Assembly (NCBI GenBank): GCA_965368785.1
Contig: CBDUOG010000050.1
Span: forward strand, 1 to 14,130
DNA length: 14,130 nt
From: Silanimonas sp965368785
GTDB lineage: Bacteria; Pseudomonadota; Gammaproteobacteria; Xanthomonadales; Xanthomonadaceae
Direction: 5' to 3'
The translations under genes were made by a program, and so were the position numbers. Of the stretch, positions 6,624-13,476 are shown in pieces; within the stretch, counting starts at the first letter, position 1, and each line of letters opens with the position of its first letter. The notes under the pieces were generated by a model, which searched no databases, was not told the DNA's origin, and saw only the letters and a program-made list of their open reading frames with translations.

Positions 6624-7990
6624 CACTTAGTGCCCCAGGTCTTTTTGAAGTGCAGCAACTCTGAAATGTAGCCCCAAACGCAAGCCGGTTGCAAAATCAT
6701 CGTGTAGAACAATGTATAGGTAATTAGGCCCGAAATATTGCGTCGAACCTCCAGGCCGGTGCGTCGAAACATACGGCGTTGAACCCGGAAAATGACCGCA
6801 TTCCATATGAATGCTAGCGGGAGGACAAACAGCGTCATTGGCCCGGCAATCCAATAAAGGCCGAACATAGCCAGAATCAGGCCCGGGATAAAAAATAAGG
6901 TGTAGGCGAGATCCATTGGCAAGAACAGGAAGTTCCACCAGATGAACAATGTGCTCATGCGCGGTTTAAATAGTAGGCGCCAGTGACGGAAGAACGCTTC
7001 GATTAAGCCGCGTGACCAGCGCTGCCTTTGTCGAATGAATTGCTTCAAGTTATCCGGCGCAGCGGTGAACAAACAGGCATCCTCGGCGTAACCGATGCGG
7101 TGACCCTTTTCCAGAAGCGCCCAGGAAATAACGATGTCCTCGCCGACACAGTGAGGCAAGCCGCCGCAGTCTAAAATGGCCTGCCGCTCGTAAAGTGAAA
7201 ACGCACCCTGGGCAACCAATGTGCCGTGATACATGCTTTGCATTCGCTTTACCGCTGCAATGCCGTGGAAGTAGTCCCACTCCTGCGCTTTGGTAATCAG
7301 TTTTTGCCGTGAATTGCGCACCAGAACAGCGCCGGCAACCGCAACCGTGTTTTCAGGGTCTGAGCGATATCGCTGAACCAAATTGCGCAGCGCATCTTTA
7401 AATACCCAGGAGTCGGCATCAACCGTGACAATGAGTTCATGCTGGCTGGCGGCAATGCCGATATTCAAAACACCCGCCTTGCCCTGGTTTTTTTCCTGCG
7501 CGAGTACACGAATTGAGAACCCCGGGCGCATCATTTCTTGAGCTGCCGCTAACGCGATTTCAACGCTATCATCGGTCGATCCGTCATCCAGCAGAAGCAC
7601 CTCTACTTCGCCTTGGTAGTCCTGATCGTACAAACTGCCCAGAGTTTCGGCCACGGTTTCGGCTTCGTTGTAGCAAGCGACGAGAATTGAAATGGGCGGG
7701 GGGTTGGGAAATCGGCGTCGCGGAGGGCGACGGTCCATCAAAATTGAGGCGCTCAAGAATCCATTCATGAAGCCCGGCACCCATGCGATGAATCCGATGA
7801 TGTAAATGGCCAGAGCCATGCCCACTACAGCGGCCAAGTCGTGCAGCCAGTTCAACGACATCCAAACCGAAAAAGTAACCCAGGCGCCGGAAATTAAAAG
7901 GGCGAAAACAAACTTCACGGGCACCGGTACGTAGAGCGAGCGCGGGCGCCTGCTTTCACGACTGTGGCTTGTTGTGGCGATACCGTCCAT
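6623..7990 (-). CDS. Membrane glycosyltransferase family 2 (PgaC/cellulose-synthase-like)
   Basis: About 455 residues from ATG 7990; a TTG at 8059 would add 23. In the longer numbering there are two N-terminal membrane segments (about 48–70 and 74–98), a cytosolic GT-A domain and three to four C-terminal segments (about 361–450). Processive beta-glycosyltransferase motifs are in order: LVACYNE (126–132), LLDDGSTDDS (156–165), the UDP-metal DAD motif in VDADSW (213–218), GED (306–308, catalytic base) and QRQRW (344–348, the QxxRW motif). This fits inner-membrane synthases that polymerise a UDP-sugar and pass the chain across the membrane, such as PgaC, HasA-like proteins and BcsA. No PilZ domain is fused, so any c-di-GMP control would be indirect. 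The next gene encodes an outer-membrane barrel. No PgaD, PgaB deacetylase or BcsZ hydrolase gene lies beside it. The glycan is unknown. Confidence 0.88.
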   Translation of the reverse strand: MDGIATTSHSRESRRPRSLYVPVPVKFVFALLISGAWVTFSVWMSLNWLHDLAAVVGMALAIYIIGFIAWVPGFMNGFLSASILMDRRPPRRRFPNPPPISILVACYNEAETVAETLGSLYDQDYQGEVEVLLLDDGSTDDSVEIALAAAQEMMRPGFSIRVLAQEKNQGKAGVLNIGIAASQHELIVTVDADSWVFKDALRNLVQRYRSDPENTVAVAGAVLVRNSRQKLITKAQEWDYFHGIAAVKRMQSMYHGTLVAQGAFSLYERQAILDCGGLPHCVGEDIVISWALLEKGHRIGYAEDACLFTAAPDNLKQFIRQRQRWSRGLIEAFFRHWRLLFKPRMSTLFIWWNFLFLPMDLAYTLFFIPGLILAMFGLYWIAGPMTLFVLPLAFIWNAVIFRVQRRMFRRTGLEVRRNISGLITYTLFYTMILQPACVWGYISELLHFKKTWGTK

Positions 7991-8014
7991 TTTGATTAGG
8001 CAAAAACTGCCCGC

Positions 8015-8029
8015 AACCTCCCTGAGGTT
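8015..8029 (-). repeat. Inverted repeat that includes the only good Shine-Dalgarno near the glycosyltransferase start
   Basis: Read on the minus strand, AACCTC–AGG–GAGGTT forms a 6-bp stem with a 3-base loop. The AGGGAGG inside it is the only strong anti-16S match upstream of the ATG at 7990 but lies about 26 bases away. A second small stem (GGCA/TGCC, 7999–8011) between them could shorten the effective distance. It may control translation start or be a protein operator. Confidence 0.35.
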
Positions 8030-8056
8030 TGAAAAATGTGAACCATGGGGTTCGCT

Positions 8057-8087
8057 CAAGAAAAAGGACGTGGCACCGCCAGGTCCT
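8057..8087 (-). terminator. Terminator-like hairpin in the 5' region of the glycosyltransferase operon
   Basis: On the minus strand AGGAC-C-TGGC, loop GGT, GCCA-C-GTCCT (8087–8065) is followed directly by TTTTTCTT (8064–8057): nine base pairs with one internal C/C mismatch and a U-tract. The plus-strand copy is followed by GTTTTT, so it could work both ways. No minus-strand gene lies just upstream, so it is best read as a leader attenuator for the glycosyltransferase operon or the end of a small RNA. Confidence 0.6.
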
Positions 8088-8127
8088 GTTTTTCAGACTT
8101 GAATCACAGTTTACAAAACCAACCTTG

Positions 8128-8190
8128 AGCCAAGGGTGAATTGAATTGTCATTTTTTGTGACACATTGCACCGGCTTGCTGATCTTGGCT
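8128..8190. repeat. Overlapping inverted repeats in the glycosyltransferase upstream region
   Basis: AGCCAAG (8128–8134) and CTTGGCT (8184–8190) are a 7-base inverted repeat 49 bases apart. The inner copy also takes part in a competing local hairpin CCTTG-AGC-CAAGG (8123–8135). Between them lies TGTCA-N7-TGACA (8147–8163), a perfect dyad of operator size. The competing pairings could form in RNA of either strand; the dyad may bind a dimeric regulator. No specific regulator or riboswitch class is recognised. Confidence 0.4.
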
Positions 8191-8199
8191 AGATAATGA

Positions 8200-8409
8200 A
8201 TGGCTTATTCAGGCACCTTCGTAGGTCGCAGCGGCCGCTTCACGGGGGCTGTGCGGATAGGCTTTGATGACACGGCAGTTCATGCCGGGGTCGGGATTGA
8301 ATTTGAATGGAGCAATCATGCCAAGCTCAAATTGGGTGCGCAGCACGCCAAGGGCGACTTGGGCACCGCTGAGCGTTACATGATTGAAGCGCTGATACCG
8401 TTTGATTGA
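8200..8409 (+). CDS. Small hypothetical protein (69 aa), possibly a fragment
   Basis: A 69-codon ORF (ATG 8200, TGA 8407–8409) between the two minus-strand operons. It has no recognisable family. The first half (GTFVGRSGRFTGAVRIGFDDTAVHAGVGIEFEW) alternates hydrophobic and polar residues with many glycines, like beta-strands of a surface or outer-membrane anchor, and the end is EALIPFD. There is no signal peptide, no clear ribosome binding site, and a stop directly before the ATG. It could be the decayed 3' end of a longer barrel or adhesin gene, or a chance ORF. In its favour are a strong terminator 17 bases after the stop, the lack of any other gene on this 400-base stretch, and ordinary codon use. 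Confidence 0.45.
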   Translation: MAYSGTFVGRSGRFTGAVRIGFDDTAVHAGVGIEFEWSNHAKLKLGAQHAKGDLGTAERYMIEALIPFD

Positions 8410-8425
8410 TGCGGTCGTTTAGAAG

Positions 8426-8454
8426 AACGGCGCTTCGAATGAAGCGCCGTTTTT
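8426..8454 (+). terminator. Strong, probably bidirectional intrinsic terminator
   Basis: AACGGCGCTTC (8426–8436), loop GAAT, GAAGCGCCGTT (8441–8451), then more T: a perfect 11-bp GC-rich stem with a T-tract on the plus strand. On the minus strand it is followed by the weaker CTTCT, and it lies 14 bases after the stop of the minus-strand gene ending at 8466. It can therefore end transcription from both the 8200 ORF and the parC–tpm side. Confidence 0.9.
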
Positions 8455-8465
8455 GTGTCTGCCTC

Positions 8466-9167
8466 TTAGTCTTCTAGTTTCTCGCCGCCCCAGGGGCAGA
8501 ACTGCCAGCTGATGTGTGCGTCCTTGCCGTTCGGGCACTTGCGTGCTTTGTGCAGGGAATTCAATGGCAGCTCTAATTCGGCATCCATCGCGCGACCATC
8601 ACGCATCACGTGAGTGACGGTCAGCTTGCCGCCCGTATAGGGGTTGGCGATGCGTTTCTTGCCTTTTTTATCGTCCAGGACGAAGAAATGCATGTTTTCA
8701 CCCATCGGCCCCGCCGCATTGGACAGAATCGGCTGGAAGATTGCCAGCATCAAACTCAGCTCGCCATTAATTTTCTCTAAGGGTTTGAGCTCGGTGACTT
8801 TGCCAGCGACATCGGTGTGGGTCACGCGCAGCGTTTCTGCAACTTCTTCTTTGCTGTAGAACTGAAAACCGCCGACCGCGCTGATGTCGGCCTGCAGCAC
8901 CATCAATAGACTGACATCAGCAAAGGAATTGATCATTTTGCGCTTTTCTTTTTCGCTGATAGCCGGGTCGCGCTCAAGTAGTACTTCCCAAAATTCATTG
9001 GGAACCCACCAAAACAGTACCACCTCATTATCAGCACCTTCTGGCGCCGTCACTTGTGTTTCATTTTGCAGGCTATTCACATTGACGTCGGCAATTGCCA
9101 AGCGCTCGGCGGCGAATGTGATCGATGAAAGCAGCGCCAACATCAGACCAATCACTAGTTTTTTCAT
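8466..9167 (-). CDS. Secreted hypothetical protein with a degenerate zinc-ribbon-like C-terminus
   Basis: About 233 residues from the ATG at 9167 (MKKLVIGLMLALLSSITFA, a clear signal peptide). An ATG six bases earlier (9173) is possible, but AGGA lies seven bases before 9167 and only one to two before 9173. The mature protein is probably periplasmic: mixed alpha/beta, with a hydrophilic EKEKRKMINSF helix and a conserved-looking GPMGENMHFFVLDDKKGKKRIANPYTGGKL segment. The last residues read CPNGKDAHISWQFCPWGG, which has the spacing of a CPxCG…FCPxCG zinc ribbon but keeps only two cysteines. The family is not recognised. It lies 54 bases after tpm on the same strand with no terminator between, and before the shared terminator at 8426–8451, so it may be the last gene of the parC–tpm unit. 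Confidence 0.8.
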   Translation of the reverse strand: MKKLVIGLMLALLSSITFAAERLAIADVNVNSLQNETQVTAPEGADNEVVLFWWVPNEFWEVLLERDPAISEKEKRKMINSFADVSLLMVLQADISAVGGFQFYSKEEVAETLRVTHTDVAGKVTELKPLEKINGELSLMLAIFQPILSNAAGPMGENMHFFVLDDKKGKKRIANPYTGGKLTVTHVMRDGRAMDAELELPLNSLHKARKCPNGKDAHISWQFCPWGGEKLED

Positions 9168-9221
9168 ATTCATTTCCTTTTTTGAAATTGACTTTCCGTA
9201 ACGCGATCTTGCTGTTTCCGA

Positions 9222-9878
9222 CTAAGCCCGGTCGATTCGATACGCCGTAGTTTCCAGTCGGGTGATCCCTTCCTCTTGAAAGCTGGTTTCGCGTGCCAGA
9301 ATATCCACGCGTTCGAGTTCCTGCAGCGTCCAGTGTTTAGTCAAATGCGTGTCGAGTTCAGATCGATCAACCGAAAATGGCGGGCCCTGCTTTTCACCTT
9401 CCGGATATTCGAGTGTGATCACCAATCCGCGGCAGCCAGTGGGTAATTGGCTATATAGCTGTTCCAGGTAGGGCGCGCGCATGTTCGGCGGCAGAGCGAT
9501 GAGTGCAGCGCGATCGTACACTGCGGCGCAGTGCTGTAGATCGGCAGTACTTAGATCAAACGCATCGCCGACCAACAAAGTAAACGGGCCGGCGTGATAG
9601 TGAATGAATCGTTCATCGCGACGGATCTCCGGGCTGAGATGGGATTCTTTAAAGAAATCGATAACCGCAGATTCGTTAATCTCAATACCCAAAACCTGAT
9701 AGCCCTGATCGGCCAGCCACAACATATCCAATGACTTGCCGCACAGCGGCACGAACACGCAGCTGTCCTTGGCTAAGTCCAGCGATTGCCAGTGGCGCTT
9801 GAGCAATCCGTTGACGTCGGCTTGATGGAATCCGATTCGCCCTTCGCGCCAACGTTCGTGCCAAAACGTCGCTTCCAT
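9222..9878 (-). CDS. tpm: Thiopurine S-methyltransferase (bacterial TPMT)
   Basis: A 218-residue class I SAM-dependent methyltransferase. Length and motifs match bacterial TPMT of the Pseudomonas type: the N-terminal WHERWREGRIGFHQ, the SAM-binding VFVPLCGKSLDMLWLADQGY (41–60) with GIEIN (64–68), and YDRAALIALPPNMRAPY. Bacterial members methylate thiopurines and, in some species, selenium or tellurium oxyanions; the natural substrate here is unknown. The frame is open upstream into parC, but ATG 9878 is chosen because it begins with the family's usual N-terminus and lies just two bases after the parC stop (TAA-GC-ATG). GGAG lies within the end of parC about 11 bases upstream. It is co-transcribed with parC. 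Confidence 0.93.
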   Translation of the reverse strand: MEATFWHERWREGRIGFHQADVNGLLKRHWQSLDLAKDSCVFVPLCGKSLDMLWLADQGYQVLGIEINESAVIDFFKESHLSPEIRRDERFIHYHAGPFTLLVGDAFDLSTADLQHCAAVYDRAALIALPPNMRAPYLEQLYSQLPTGCRGLVITLEYPEGEKQGPPFSVDRSELDTHLTKHWTLQELERVDILARETSFQEEGITRLETTAYRIDRA

Positions 9879-9880
9879 GC

Positions 9881-12127
9881 TTAATTGCTCTCCACCCGGT
9901 CGACTTTTCGCAATCCGCGCGGCAACAAATTGCCCCGTGCTGCGCGATTGCCCGCATAGGCATCCAAGTCCGTCCAGCTCAGGGTCAGCTTGCGCGCACC
10001 GCAATACAGGGTTACCGAGCCTTCTTCACGCACGCTGGTCACCGCAATCACGGTTTCGGTTCCGGCCTTGAGGCGTGCGGGCGGCACTTGAATTATCTTG
10101 TTGCCTTTGCCCTTATCCAATTCCGGCAACTCGGCAAGTGGGAAGGTCAGCATATGACCCTCGCTGGTGATCGCGACCAACCAGTCTGTGTCGACATCGT
10201 GCACCAATGCCGGCGGCAGGGCTGAGCCGTTGCCGGTGTTGAGTAGCGCCTTACCGGCCTTGTTGCGACCCACAAAGTTTTCGAACTTGGTGACAAAGCC
10301 ATAACCGTGATCGGATGCAAGAAGGAATTTTTGCTCGTTGTCGCCGATCGCAGTACCGATAAAGCTGGACCCGCTCGGCGTAGTAAAGCGGCCGGTCAAT
10401 GGCTCGCCGTTACCGCGTGCCGAGGGCAGGGTATGCGCACCGCTTGAATAGGCACGGCCGGTGGAATCTAAAAAGCCGGCCTGTTGATTGCTGCGGCCAC
10501 GGGCAAAACAGCCCAGCGAATCGCCATCGCGGAAGCTCACACCAGCCGGATCAATATCGTGGCCTTTTGCTGCGCGAACCCAGCCTTTGGTCGAGACGAT
10601 AATGGTGACGGGTTCATTGGCAACCAGCTCTGTTTCATCCAGAGCTTGCGCGGCGTCACGCGATACTAAGGGCGACATGCGGTCGTCGCCAAACTTCTTG
10701 GCATCGGCGAGCAATTCGTCTTTCAACTTTTTCTTCAGCTTAGCCTTGCTGGCCAGAACCGCCTGAAGGTCATCGCGTTCCTTCGCCAAGTCGTCCTGCT
10801 CACCACGAATTTTCATCTCTTCGAGGCGGGCCAGTTGTTTCAGCTTGGTGTCGAGAATGTATTCGGCCTGATCATCGCTGAGTTTGAATCGTTTGATGAG
10901 CGCTTCTTTCGGTTCATCCTCGGTACGGATAATGCGGATCACTTCATCAAGATTCAAAAAGGCAATCAGCAAACCATCGAGTAAGTGCAGGCGTCGTTCG
11001 ACTTTGTCCAGACGGTGGCGCAAGCGGCGAGTCAATGTATTGCTACGGAATTCCAACCACTCACCGAGTATGCCTTTGAGTCCCTTGACCTGCGGTCGAC
11101 CGTCAAGGCCGATGATGTTCAAATTGACCCGGAAGCTTTTTTCTAAATCGGTGGTCGCTGACAAGTGGCCCATTAGGGTATCGATATCCACCCGATTGGA
11201 GCGCGTAACCAGGACGAGGCGCACCGGGTTGGCGTGATCGGATTCATCACGCAAATCTTCCAACCACGGCAACTTCTTCGCACGCATTTGATTGGCAATC
11301 TGCTCCATGATTTTTGACGGCGAAACCTGATGCGGCAGGGCCGTGATCACAATGTTCTGGCCTTCCTTTTCATAGACCGCGCGGGCCCGCACGCTGCCGT
11401 GACCGGTTTCATACATCGCGCGCAAATCGTTGCGCGACGTGATGATCTCTGCTTTCGTCGGATAGTCCGGACCCAAAACGTGATCGCACAAATCTTTACT
11501 AGTCGCATCCGGATCATCGAGCAAACGGACACAGGCGCTGACGACTTCGTTGAGGTTATGCGGCGGCACGTCGGTGGCCATGCCCACCGCAATACCGGTA
11601 GTGCCATTCAACAATAAGTGCGGTAGGCGCGCAGGTAACCACGTCGGCTCTTGCAAGCTGCCGTCAAAGTTGGGCGCCCAGTCGACCGTGCCCTGGCCCA
11701 ATTCGCCCAGCAGAACTTCGGCAATCGGAGTGAGCTTGGATTCGGTGTAGCGCATCGCGGCGAAGCTTTTCGGGTCGTCGGTTGAGCCGAAGTTGCCCTG
11801 ACCCTCGATCAGCGGATAGCGGTAGGAGAACGGCTGGGCCATCAAGACCATCGCTTCATAACAGGCGCTGTCGCCGTGCGGGTGAAACTTGCCAATGACA
11901 TCACCGACGGTACGTGCCGATTTTTTGGGTTTGGACGCAGCGCTTAAACCCAGCTCGCTCATCGCGTAAATGATCCGGCGTTGGACGGGCTTGAGCCCAT
12001 CACCGAGAAAGGGCAGAGCGCGATCAAGCACGACGTACATCGAGTAGTCGAGATAGGCGCGTTCGGCATATTCGTGCAGTGGGATTTGCTCAAAGCCGTG
12101 GAAGGTTGCGCGGGTGGGATCGCTCAT
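9881..12127 (-). CDS. parC: DNA topoisomerase IV subunit A
   Basis: A 748-residue subunit of the type IIA topoisomerase that decatenates daughter chromosomes; E. coli ParC is of similar length. The N-terminal breakage–reunion domain shows YLDYSMYVVLDRALP, GLKPVQRRIIYAM, the winged-helix KFHPHGDSACYEAM and the catalytic R126–Y127 in SFAAMRYTES. The coiled-coil arm lies around residues 370–490, and the C-terminal beta-pinwheel follows from about 500. The quinolone-determining positions are wild type (S87 and E91, equal to E. coli S80 and E84). The pattern fits ParC rather than GyrA: no GyrA box was seen in the C-terminal domain and the protein is short. parE is not adjacent. tpm follows after two bases; an MFS exporter diverges 110 bases upstream. 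Confidence 0.95.
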   Translation of the reverse strand: MSDPTRATFHGFEQIPLHEYAERAYLDYSMYVVLDRALPFLGDGLKPVQRRIIYAMSELGLSAASKPKKSARTVGDVIGKFHPHGDSACYEAMVLMAQPFSYRYPLIEGQGNFGSTDDPKSFAAMRYTESKLTPIAEVLLGELGQGTVDWAPNFDGSLQEPTWLPARLPHLLLNGTTGIAVGMATDVPPHNLNEVVSACVRLLDDPDATSKDLCDHVLGPDYPTKAEIITSRNDLRAMYETGHGSVRARAVYEKEGQNIVITALPHQVSPSKIMEQIANQMRAKKLPWLEDLRDESDHANPVRLVLVTRSNRVDIDTLMGHLSATTDLEKSFRVNLNIIGLDGRPQVKGLKGILGEWLEFRSNTLTRRLRHRLDKVERRLHLLDGLLIAFLNLDEVIRIIRTEDEPKEALIKRFKLSDDQAEYILDTKLKQLARLEEMKIRGEQDDLAKERDDLQAVLASKAKLKKKLKDELLADAKKFGDDRMSPLVSRDAAQALDETELVANEPVTIIVSTKGWVRAAKGHDIDPAGVSFRDGDSLGCFARGRSNQQAGFLDSTGRAYSSGAHTLPSARGNGEPLTGRFTTPSGSSFIGTAIGDNEQKFLLASDHGYGFVTKFENFVGRNKAGKALLNTGNGSALPPALVHDVDTDWLVAITSEGHMLTFPLAELPELDKGKGNKIIQVPPARLKAGTETVIAVTSVREEGSVTLYCGARKLTLSWTDLDAYAGNRAARGNLLPRGLRKVDRVESN

Positions 12128-12237
12128 GGTTTCTACTTGTTTCAGACCAACCCCAATTCTAGCGGTTTAGGCTGGGTTCGGGGCAGTGGTGGGTAGGCCT
12201 GATATGCTGAACGCCGCATTTTCTCATAGCAAAACTC

Positions 12238-13476
12238 ATGACTCGCCCATTGGGCCTGTCGCGGGGGCGTCTGGCTTTTGTACTGGGCGCGCTGGCGATG
12301 TTCGGGCCATTTTCCATCGACACCGTTTTCCCGGCCTTTCCAGCAATGGCCGGAGATTTGGGCGTGGGCAAATTAGCGATGCAGCAGACATTAAGTGTCT
12401 ATCTGCTGGCCTACGGCATGATGAGTTTGTTTCATGGGGCGATTTCTGACGCGATCGGCCGAAAGCCCGTGTTGTTAACCGGGACCCTGATATTTACCTT
12501 TGCCTCGGTCGGTTGCGCCCTAGCTCAAGACATGTCGACCATGCTGTTTTTCCGCGCCGTGCAGGGCATGTCCGCGGGTGTGGGCATGATTGTGGGTCGT
12601 GCGGTTATCCGCGACGTACTTGATGGCCATGATGCGCAACGCTTGATGGCGCAGATCTCGATGATTTTCGGCATCGCACCGGCGATTGCGCCGATTATTG
12701 GCGGTTGGATTTTAGGCTGGACTAGTTGGCAGGGCATATTCTGGTTTCTGGCAATCTTTGGGCTGTTCTTACTGGCCATCACGATATGGTCTCTGCCCGA
12801 GAGTCATCCGCGGCACGAACGCGTCGCGCTGCATCCGGTCAGTCTGAGCAAAACGTACTGGTCGATGACGACTAATGGGCGGTTTCGTCTGCTGGCGTTT
12901 GCCGGCACCTTCAACTTTGCAGCCCTGTTTCTGTATATCTCTTCCGCGCCTAGTTTCGTCATCGACATACTGAAGCTAGGTGAACAGGACTTCGGCTGGT
13001 TTTTTGTTCCTACGATTTCAGGAATGGTGACAGGCGCCTGGGTGTCCTCGCGCAGTGCCGGCAAAGTTTCCGGAACGCGAATGGCGAACATTGGCTTTTC
13101 CCTGTGTGGTGTCGCCGCGGTTTCTAATATCAGTTACAACCTGATCGTCGATGAACCCAGTCTGCCGCTGGCGATCATTCCTATGATGATCACCGCCTTT
13201 GGCGTCGCGTTGGTGTTTCCGGTGCTCACTTTGGCCGTGTTGGATATGTATCCGCGCAATCGCGGCAGCGCATCATCCATGCAAGCATTCATCAGCTTAA
13301 TGGTGATGGGAAGCGTGGCGGGTCTGATTTCACCGGCATTAAGCGACTCGCCAATTAAGTTGTCCATTGGCTCCGCGCTGTTTTCTGCGGCCGCTTATGC
13401 ACTGTGGTTCTGGTACTTAAAAAATCGCGGGCCGTTACCCGATATCCCGCCAACAATTACGGTGCCCCGAGTTTAA
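12238..13476 (+). CDS. MFS transporter, Bcr/CflA drug-resistance family
   Basis: A 412-residue inner-membrane protein with 12 predicted membrane helices, the usual size for Bcr/CflA drug:proton antiporters. The family N-terminus GALAMFGPFSIDTVFPAFPAMAGDL is present (DHA1 motif with the acidic D28 in helix 1), as are motif A GAISDAIGRKPVLL (67–80), the helix 4 RAVQGMSAGVGMIVGRAVIRD segment, and motif C in helix 5 with GIAPAIAPIIGG. The substrate cannot be read from sequence; chloramphenicol, sulfonamide, bicyclomycin or dipeptide export are known for relatives. It is transcribed divergently from parC. The 3' end overlaps the convergent SRPBCC gene by 20 bases. The ATG at 12238 has no strong ribosome binding site but matches the family start. 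Confidence 0.9.
   Translation: MTRPLGLSRGRLAFVLGALAMFGPFSIDTVFPAFPAMAGDLGVGKLAMQQTLSVYLLAYGMMSLFHGAISDAIGRKPVLLTGTLIFTFASVGCALAQDMSTMLFFRAVQGMSAGVGMIVGRAVIRDVLDGHDAQRLMAQISMIFGIAPAIAPIIGGWILGWTSWQGIFWFLAIFGLFLLAITIWSLPESHPRHERVALHPVSLSKTYWSMTTNGRFRLLAFAGTFNFAALFLYISSAPSFVIDILKLGEQDFGWFFVPTISGMVTGAWVSSRSAGKVSGTRMANIGFSLCGVAAVSNISYNLIVDEPSLPLAIIPMMITAFGVALVFPVLTLAVLDMYPRNRGSASSMQAFISLMVMGSVAGLISPALSDSPIKLSIGSALFSAAAYALWFWYLKNRGPLPDIPPTITVPRV

Noticed and set aside
7956..8171. 71-codon minus-strand ORF in front of the glycosyltransferase, considered as a leader peptide or small gene
   Set aside because: It starts at GTG without a ribosome binding site, overlaps the glycosyltransferase start and has no cluster of a single regulatory codon.
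7991..8200. c-di-GMP (GEMM) riboswitch upstream of the glycosyltransferase
   Set aside because: The conserved GEMM-I core segments that I know are absent on the minus strand; only generic stems are present.
9222..9878. tpm as part of a tellurite/selenite resistance island
   Set aside because: No ter, teh or other metal-resistance genes or mobility genes are nearby; it sits in an ordinary parC operon.
9879..10004. N-terminal extension of the thiopurine methyltransferase frame by 42 residues
   Set aside because: It lies entirely inside the parC 3' end, and the family N-terminus starts at ATG 9878.
11850..11890. Quinolone-resistance substitution in parC
   Set aside because: The determining positions read Ser and Glu as in wild-type ParC.
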